Assembly (NCBI RefSeq): GCF_000376945.1
Contig: NZ_AQXU01000023.1
Location: 186,001 to 250,000 of the forward strand
Source of the DNA: Leeia oryzae DSM 17879
GTDB lineage: Bacteria; Pseudomonadota; Gammaproteobacteria; Burkholderiales; Leeiaceae
Reading direction: 5' to 3'
DNA: 64,000 bases
Shown here: positions 59,098 to 64,000 of the stretch, one piece after another
Position numbering within the stretch: position 1 is the first letter of the stretch
Layout: each line of letters starts with the position of its first letter
Program-made: the position numbers and the translations under genes
Notes under the pieces: generated by a model
Database searches by the model: none
Seen by the model: only the letters and a program-made list of their open reading frames with translations
What the model was told of the DNA's origin: nothing

Positions 59098-61170
59098 TCA
59101 AATATCAGATTTAGCACATTGACTCAGGTTAAAAATCGATTCTACATCAATAATCAATGCCACCCGGCCATCGCCCATGATGGTGGCGCCAGACACCCCG
59201 GCTACCTTGCGGTAGTTGGTCTCCAGACTCTTGATCACCACCTGGTGCTGGCCCAGCAAGTCATCCACAAACAGCGCCATTTTGCCGCCGTCGGCTTCCA
59301 GAATGATCACCAGCCCCTGGTCGTAGTCGCTGGCGTGCTCGGTAATGTTGAAGACGTCATGCAGCGACACCAGCGGCAGGTATTCGCCTCGCACATGGAT
59401 CACCTTGCCACGGCCGGCCAGGGTGTTGATGTCGCTCAGGCTCGGCTGCAGCGATTCGACGATGAAGGTCAGCGGAATCACGTACACTTCCTGCCCCACC
59501 GAGATCGACATGCCGTCCAGAATCGCCAGCGTCAGCGGCAGGCGGATGGACATGGTGGTGCCCTTGTCCAAAAAACTCGCGTTCTGTTTTACCGTGCCGG
59601 TCAGCTCTTCCATGCTGGACGCGGTTTCTTCCAGGCTGGCGGCCTGTTCTTCCGTACGCTGGCTCAGGTTCTGGTTACCCACTGCAATTTCTCTAGACGC
59701 CGTATTGATGGTGTCAGTGGCTTCGCGAATCTGGGTCACGATGTCGGCAATCCGGGTGACCGTCTGATCGCTGTCTTGTTGTACTTTGCCAAGCATGCCA
59801 GCAAAATTGCCCTGCATACGGCAGGTCAGATCCCCTTTGGACAGCGCATCAAAGATTTTCACGACTTCACTGAGCGCATCTTCAATGTTCTGCAACAGGG
59901 AATTGGTGGTTTCTGCCAAGGTCAGGAAGAACCCGCTCTTGCCGACTGTCTGCATCCGCTTGCTGAAATCACCTTGGGTTGCGGCAGACATCACGCTGGA
60001 AATATCGGCTTCGGACTCTACCTCGTTGGTCCGGTTCAGCCATTCCACGACGGTGCCCAGGCGCTTGCCGTCTGCATCCAGAATCGGGTTCATGGTCAAG
60101 CGGAACTGCAGTTTGCCCACCGAAATGTTACCCACGTGGGTAGACGTGAGCCGTGACAGCAGCATCTGCTGGTGTTGCGGTGCCTTGTGGAAAATATCGA
60201 TATTCTTGCCAATGATGTCGTTCACGTTGAACTGCGGCAACTCTCTGCGCAACTCGGACTCTACCTGACGGAGCATGTACAGCTGGGACGGGTTCAGGTA
60301 AACGATATTCCGGTCGGCGTCGGCAATCATGACGTTGGTTGTCACCGAATCCAGCGCCTGCTTGATCCGGGCATTTTCGATGGCGGCTTCTGCCGCTTTC
60401 TTCAGCGAAGCAACCATGTGCTGTAGCGCATCCATCAGGCTAGCCACTTCATCCTGTCCCGTGACCTCGACTGCGACATCCAGCTTGCCGTTGACAATGG
60501 TACGCACCACGTCAACCGCTTTGCTCAGGGGACGGGTTATCGAGCGGGTGATGAGCACGGCTGCCAGCAGCCCCAGTACCAGCCCCACCACCAACAGCCC
60601 CACCACCAGCATCCGTGCATCGGCATAGCTTGCTTCTGCTTGAGAGGCCGAGTCATTTGCCCCTTTGATGTTCAGGTCGCGAAGTTTTCTGGCCGTTGCG
60701 CTCAGGGTTTCAAAATGGGTCCGGGTATCTCCTGCCAGATCTGCTGCCGCTGCATCAAACTGGCCGCTCGTCAGCGAGGCACGGATTTTCTGGTCATCCT
60801 GCATATAGGCGGCATAGTTTGACTTGAACACTGTGTACGCCTGCCGTTCGGCGTCCTCAGACACCAAGGGTTCATACTGGGCCATCGCTGTGGCCAGTGC
60901 AGCCCTGCTTTCATCCCATGCTTTGAGGGCTGCCGGTGAGCCTTTATCCAGCACGGCCCGATATTGTCGCGAGCGCAGGTAGTTCAGTTCCACCGACATA
61001 TTGTCCACGGCCGTCACACTGGGCAGCCAGTTCTTGCTCATGTCCGTGGTCGCGCCGTTGATGGTTTGCATCTTGAGAAGGGAGAAAACCCCCAAGATAC
61101 CCAGTAACAACAGCAGGACGACAAAGCCGGTGGCGAGTCTTGTGCCTATCTTGTAATTTGATAACGTCAT
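59098..61170 (-). CDS. Chimeric receptor: MCP N-terminus fused to CheA P5 domain
   Basis: 690 residues. Membrane helix 1 (about 10-32), a four-helix periplasmic sensor, helix 2 (about 187-209), HAMP, one PAS domain (about 283-380) and the first methylation helix up to LTGTVKQNA at about 533. Then the usual hairpin tip is missing and the chain continues as FLDKGTTMSIRLPLTLAI and the CheW-like P5 domain of CheA. That part of 430 bp is 15 mismatches (by eye) from 61871-62300. The protein ends NLSQCAKSDI. Ribosome site GGGAGAG precedes the ATG. It probably cannot form a normal signalling tip. Confidence 0.85.
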   Translation of the reverse strand: MTLSNYKIGTRLATGFVVLLLLLGILGVFSLLKMQTINGATTDMSKNWLPSVTAVDNMSVELNYLRSRQYRAVLDKGSPAALKAWDESRAALATAMAQYEPLVSEDAERQAYTVFKSNYAAYMQDDQKIRASLTSGQFDAAAADLAGDTRTHFETLSATARKLRDLNIKGANDSASQAEASYADARMLVVGLLVVGLVLGLLAAVLITRSITRPLSKAVDVVRTIVNGKLDVAVEVTGQDEVASLMDALQHMVASLKKAAEAAIENARIKQALDSVTTNVMIADADRNIVYLNPSQLYMLRQVESELRRELPQFNVNDIIGKNIDIFHKAPQHQQMLLSRLTSTHVGNISVGKLQFRLTMNPILDADGKRLGTVVEWLNRTNEVESEADISSVMSAATQGDFSKRMQTVGKSGFFLTLAETTNSLLQNIEDALSEVVKIFDALSKGDLTCRMQGNFAGMLGKVQQDSDQTVTRIADIVTQIREATDTINTASREIAVGNQNLSQRTEEQAASLEETASSMEELTGTVKQNASFLDKGTTMSIRLPLTLAILDGMSISVGQEVYVIPLTFIVESLQPSLSDINTLAGRGKVIHVRGEYLPLVSLHDVFNITEHASDYDQGLVIILEADGGKMALFVDDLLGQHQVVIKSLETNYRKVAGVSGATIMGDGRVALIIDVESIFNLSQCAKSDI
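59140..59569 (-). repeat. 430-bp duplicate of the cheA 3' region inside the chimeric receptor gene
   Basis: Aligns without a gap to 61871-62300 at a constant offset of 2731 bp. I count about 15 base differences (around 96.5% identity), most of them silent. Homology ends sharply at both ends: after TTGTCC in the upstream direction and at TTCTACATCAATAATCA in the downstream direction. Confidence 0.9.
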
Positions 61171-61237
61171 GACTACTCTCCCTTACCCGTTTTTCTTGTC
61201 ATTCAGCCAGCCAGATAGCTGCTGGATACGTCATGGA

Positions 61238-61723
61238 TCAAACCGTAGCTGCTTCAACCAGCATCATCTCGCTGCTGGTCATCAGTTTTTCGATATCGGT
61301 CAGAATGATCATGCGCTCTTCGACCGTCCCCAGCCCCTGGATGTATTCGGTATTCAGTGTCGCGCCAAACTCGGGCGCCGGCCGTACCTGCTCCGCCCCT
61401 AGCGTGATGACGTCAGACACCCCGTCCACTACAATCCCGACCACGCGGCTGGCGACATTCAGAATGATCACCACGGTAAACTGGTTGTAGGTAACACTGC
61501 CCATCTGGAACTTGATGCGCAGGTCCACAATCGGCACGATCGTGCCGCGCAGGTTGATCACCCCCTTGATGAACTCGGGAGAATTGGCGATGCTGGTCAC
61601 GGTGTCATACCCGCGGATTTCCTGCACTTTGAGGATATCAATCCCGTATTCTTCCTTACCCAGCGTAAACACCAGATATTCGTTACTGGATGCAATCATG
61701 TCTTGTGGGGTCGAGGCTTCCAT
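61238..61723 (-). CDS. cheW: CheW-type coupling protein
   Basis: 161 residues from ATG 61723. Core [39 protein letters not shown] and [11 protein letters not shown]. It lies between cheA and the chimeric receptor. It is nearly the same as the cheW at 56587, the other coupling protein of cluster B. Confidence 0.94.
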   Translation of the reverse strand: MEASTPQDMIASSNEYLVFTLGKEEYGIDILKVQEIRGYDTVTSIANSPEFIKGVINLRGTIVPIVDLRIKFQMGSVTYNQFTVVIILNVASRVVGIVVDGVSDVITLGAEQVRPAPEFGATLNTEYIQGLGTVEERMIILTDIEKLMTSSEMMLVEAATV

Positions 61724-61843
61724 CTTCCGCTTTCCTTCATACAAGCTGGACAGGCTTCTCGGCCCGCCAGCAAACTACCGGTTTGTTATCTGCCATCCGC
61801 AAACCTTGCGGACTTCCTGCCTGGTATCGGTTCTGCCACCGGC

Positions 61844-64000
61844 TTAGTGCTGGCTCAACCGGAACAAGGCTTCTACATCAATAATCAGTGCCACCCGGCC
61901 ATCGCCCATGATGGTGGCGCCAGACACCCCCGCGACCTTGCGGTAGTTGGTCTCCAGACTCTTGATCACCACCTGGTGCTGGCCCAGCAAGTCATCCACA
62001 AACAGCGCCATCTTGCCGCCATCGGCTTCCAGAATGATCACCAGCCCCTGGTCATAGTCGCTGGCGTGGTCGCTAATGTTGAAGACGTCATGTAAAGACA
62101 CCAGCGGCAGGTATTCGCCTCGCACATGGATCACCTTGCCACGGCCGGCCAGGGTGTTGATGTCGCTCAGGCTCGGTTGTAGCGACTCGACAATGAAGGT
62201 CAGCGGAATCACGTACACTTCCTGCCCCACCGAGATCGACATGCCGTCCAGAATCGCCAGCGTCAGCGGCAGGCGGATGGACATGGTGGTGCCCTTGTCC
62301 TGCACCGATTCGATATCGATCCGGCCGCCCATGCCCTGGATATTACGGCGGACCACGTCCATGCCCACACCGCGGCCGGAAACGTCGGTTACTTGTTCGG
62401 CGGTGGAGAAGCCGGCTTCGAAGATCAGGCTCCAGACTTCCTGGTCGGTCATGCTGTCGCTCACCGCCATGCCGTTGCTTCTGGCCTTGGCCAGAATCCG
62501 TTCACGGTTAAGACCGCCACCGTCGTCGGCCACCTGAATCATGATGTTGCCACCCTGATGGAAGGCTTTCAGGGTCAGGGTGCCTTTGGCGGGCTTGCCC
62601 TTGGCCAGCCGGGCCTCGGCGGTTTCGATGCCGTGGTCGAGGCTGTTGCGGACCAGATGGGTGAGCGGGTCGGCCAGTTTCTCGATCAGCCCCTTGTCCA
62701 TTTCGGTGTTCTCGCCGATCAGCACCAGATCCACCTGCTTGCCGAGTTTGGCGGCGACGTCGCGGACCACCCGCGGGAAGCGGCTGAACACGAACGAGAT
62801 CGGCATCATGCGGATCGACATCGCGGATTCTTGCAGTTCGCGGGTATTGCGTTCCAAGAGCGCAATGCCGTTGTGCAGCTGTTCGTGGATCACCGGGTCA
62901 AACTGGCTGGCGATCTGCGCCAGCATGGCCTGGGTAATCACCAGCTCGCCGACCAGGTTGATGATCTGGTCGACCTTTTCCACGCCGACGCGAATAGAAC
63001 TGGCTTCGGCGGTGGCCGGCGCGGACGCGGCAGCCTTGGGGGCACTGGCGGGTTTGGCCGCCGGCTTGTCGGCAGGGGCCGCCACCACGGCAGCCACGGC
63101 CGGGTGTTGCGCCACGGCGTGCACTTCGCTGTCCAGCAGCACCTGTTCGCCCTCGTTGAGCGGTGCAAACAGGCCAAAACCGTCGTCTTCTTCCACAACC
63201 AGCGGCGGTGCCGGCAAAGGGTTGAACAAGCCGAAACCGTCCCCTTCTTCCAGAATGTCGCTGACCGCGGCAATTTCTTCGGCACTCAGCGGGGCAAACA
63301 GCCCGAAGCCGTCGTCTTCTTCCAGCACCGTGGCATCGGCGACCGGGTCGGTAAAGAAGCCAAAGCTGCCATCGTCGGCATCGGTCAGGTCCGGCACGTG
63401 TTCTTCGGTAATCTGGTACGCCGATTCCGGTAGCAGGAAGCCGAACATGTCCTGCAGGTCTTCCAGCGTCGAGACGGTATGAAAGGTATAAATCCGCTGA
63501 AAGCCGCCATCGTCGCGCGGGATGTCGGCAATGATGGTCAGTTCGCCAAACCCTTGCAGGCGGGTTTCCATGGCTTTCAGGTCAAAGGTGTCGATCAGCT
63601 CAGGCGTCAGGCTGATGGCCATCTGGAAACGGTGTTCCGTCACCGCCGGGTCGTTGTGACGGGGATCAGTGCGGGCAGGCGCAACGGCGACCGCGGCATG
63701 GCTGCCAGCCAGGGCATGCAGCCGGTCACAAATCAGCCGCGCCGGTTCTTCATCGGCCAGCCGGCCGCTCTGGTGGGCATCGAGCAGGTCTTTGAGGATA
63801 TCGCCCGCCTGCAGGAATACGTCCACCATCTCGCTGGTCAGGCCGAGCTCTTGCTTGCGAATGCGGTCGAGCAGGTTTTCCAGAATGTGCGTGACTTCGG
63901 TCAGGTCGGTAAAGCCGAAGGTACCCGCCCCACCCTTGATCGAGTGCGCGGCACGGAAAATCGCGTTCAGCGATTCGGCGTCCGGCTGCTGGATGTCGAT
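61844..64000 (-). CDS. cheA: Chemotaxis histidine kinase CheA, cluster B, 5' end beyond window
   Basis: 718 residues are visible and the gene continues past the right edge. At the edge the frame holds the P1 phospho-accepting histidine (AIFRAAHSIKGGAGTFGF). Then a P2-like region, a long acidic linker with repeated DDGFGLF units, an Ala/Pro-rich segment, P3, P4 (HLVRNSLDHGIE, GRGVGMDVVRRN) and P5. Its last 430 bp were copied into the chimeric receptor. It differs from cluster A CheA in linker and middle domains. Confidence 0.94.
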   Translation of the reverse strand: MDIQQPDAESLNAIFRAAHSIKGGAGTFGFTDLTEVTHILENLLDRIRKQELGLTSEMVDVFLQAGDILKDLLDAHQSGRLADEEPARLICDRLHALAGSHAAVAVAPARTDPRHNDPAVTEHRFQMAISLTPELIDTFDLKAMETRLQGFGELTIIADIPRDDGGFQRIYTFHTVSTLEDLQDMFGFLLPESAYQITEEHVPDLTDADDGSFGFFTDPVADATVLEEDDGFGLFAPLSAEEIAAVSDILEEGDGFGLFNPLPAPPLVVEEDDGFGLFAPLNEGEQVLLDSEVHAVAQHPAVAAVVAAPADKPAAKPASAPKAAASAPATAEASSIRVGVEKVDQIINLVGELVITQAMLAQIASQFDPVIHEQLHNGIALLERNTRELQESAMSIRMMPISFVFSRFPRVVRDVAAKLGKQVDLVLIGENTEMDKGLIEKLADPLTHLVRNSLDHGIETAEARLAKGKPAKGTLTLKAFHQGGNIMIQVADDGGGLNRERILAKARSNGMAVSDSMTDQEVWSLIFEAGFSTAEQVTDVSGRGVGMDVVRRNIQGMGGRIDIESVQDKGTTMSIRLPLTLAILDGMSISVGQEVYVIPLTFIVESLQPSLSDINTLAGRGKVIHVRGEYLPLVSLHDVFNISDHASDYDQGLVIILEADGGKMALFVDDLLGQHQVVIKSLETNYRKVAGVSGATIMGDGRVALIIDVEALFRLSQH
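61871..62300 (-). repeat. cheA 3' region, source copy of the duplication
   Basis: Encodes most of P5 of the cluster B CheA. Matches 59140-59569 without gaps. Confidence 0.9.
63158..63379 (-). other. Repeated DDGFGLF motifs in the CheA linker
   Basis: Four copies of an acidic-aromatic motif: DDGSFGFF, EEDDGFGLFAPL, EEGDGFGLFNPL and EEDDGFGLFAPL, 19-24 residues apart. They lie in a stretch otherwise without a predicted fold. Confidence 0.75.

Noticed and set aside
59140-62300. A mobile element as the cause of the cheA duplication
   Set aside because: No transposase, terminal inverted repeats or target-site duplication were seen around either copy; recombination or gene conversion is simpler.
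62393-63433. Two overlapping plus-strand reading frames of about 300-350 codons opposite cheA
   Set aside because: They come from the GC-rich cheA sequence and show only low-complexity Gly/Ser or His/Arg stretches.

Overview
The window looks like the chromosome of a motile, denitrifying Gram-negative bacterium, most likely a betaproteobacterium. Supporting signs are a nirS-type denitrification island with a fused nirDL gene, a liu-type leucine pathway, Ste24-like M48 protease and rsgA side by side, and chemotaxis genes typical of that class. The exact genus cannot be read from the sequence. No tRNA, rRNA, CRISPR array, insertion sequence or prophage was seen. Gene density is high.

Layout. 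1-9023 (minus): a leucine/isovalerate operon in which a large fused 2-oxoacid:ferredoxin oxidoreductase precedes isovaleryl-CoA dehydrogenase, both methylcrotonyl-CoA carboxylase subunits and methylglutaconyl-CoA hydratase. The last gene runs off the left edge. 9429-16828: ordinary single genes (RcnB-like protein, cytochrome b561, AraC regulator, PEBP protein, orn, M48 protease, rsgA). 17264-23409 (plus): a compact catabolic cluster of SDR dehydrogenase, amino-acid permease, NodB-fold hydrolase, epimerase and guanidino-acid hydrolase, followed by a LysR regulator. The substrate is unknown. 23529-25940: two membrane proteins and a small flagellin-like protein with internal repeats.

26072-42854: denitrification island. 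The minus-strand operon nirS-M-C-F-DL-G-H-J-N makes cytochrome cd1 nitrite reductase and its heme d1. The multifunctional cysG supplies siroheme, from which heme d1 is made. norC, norB, norE and norF reduce nitric oxide. Three FNR/Dnr-type palindromes (before nirS, before norC, and inside the 3' end of nirC ahead of nirF) sit where class-II activator sites should be, which would tie the island to low oxygen or NO. A cargo of small genes lies between nirS and cysG, one of them frameshifted. A YjdF-like membrane protein and an HPP-CBS protein follow the nor genes.

43329-64000: signalling. A 7TMR-DISM histidine kinase and its response regulator are followed by two back-to-back minus-strand chemotaxis clusters. 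Cluster A (46650-56160) has cheR, two full receptors, cheW, cheA, STAS, cheY and a short receptor-like protein. Its CheA carries a tandem motif resembling the c-di-GMP-binding MshEN domain. Cluster B (56587 to the right edge) has two cheW genes, a PAS-PAS receptor broken by a frameshift, a second cheA that runs off the window, and a chimeric receptor. The chimera's C-terminal signalling hairpin has been replaced by the P5 end of the neighbouring CheA through a 430-bp duplication. This fusion is the most unusual object in the window.
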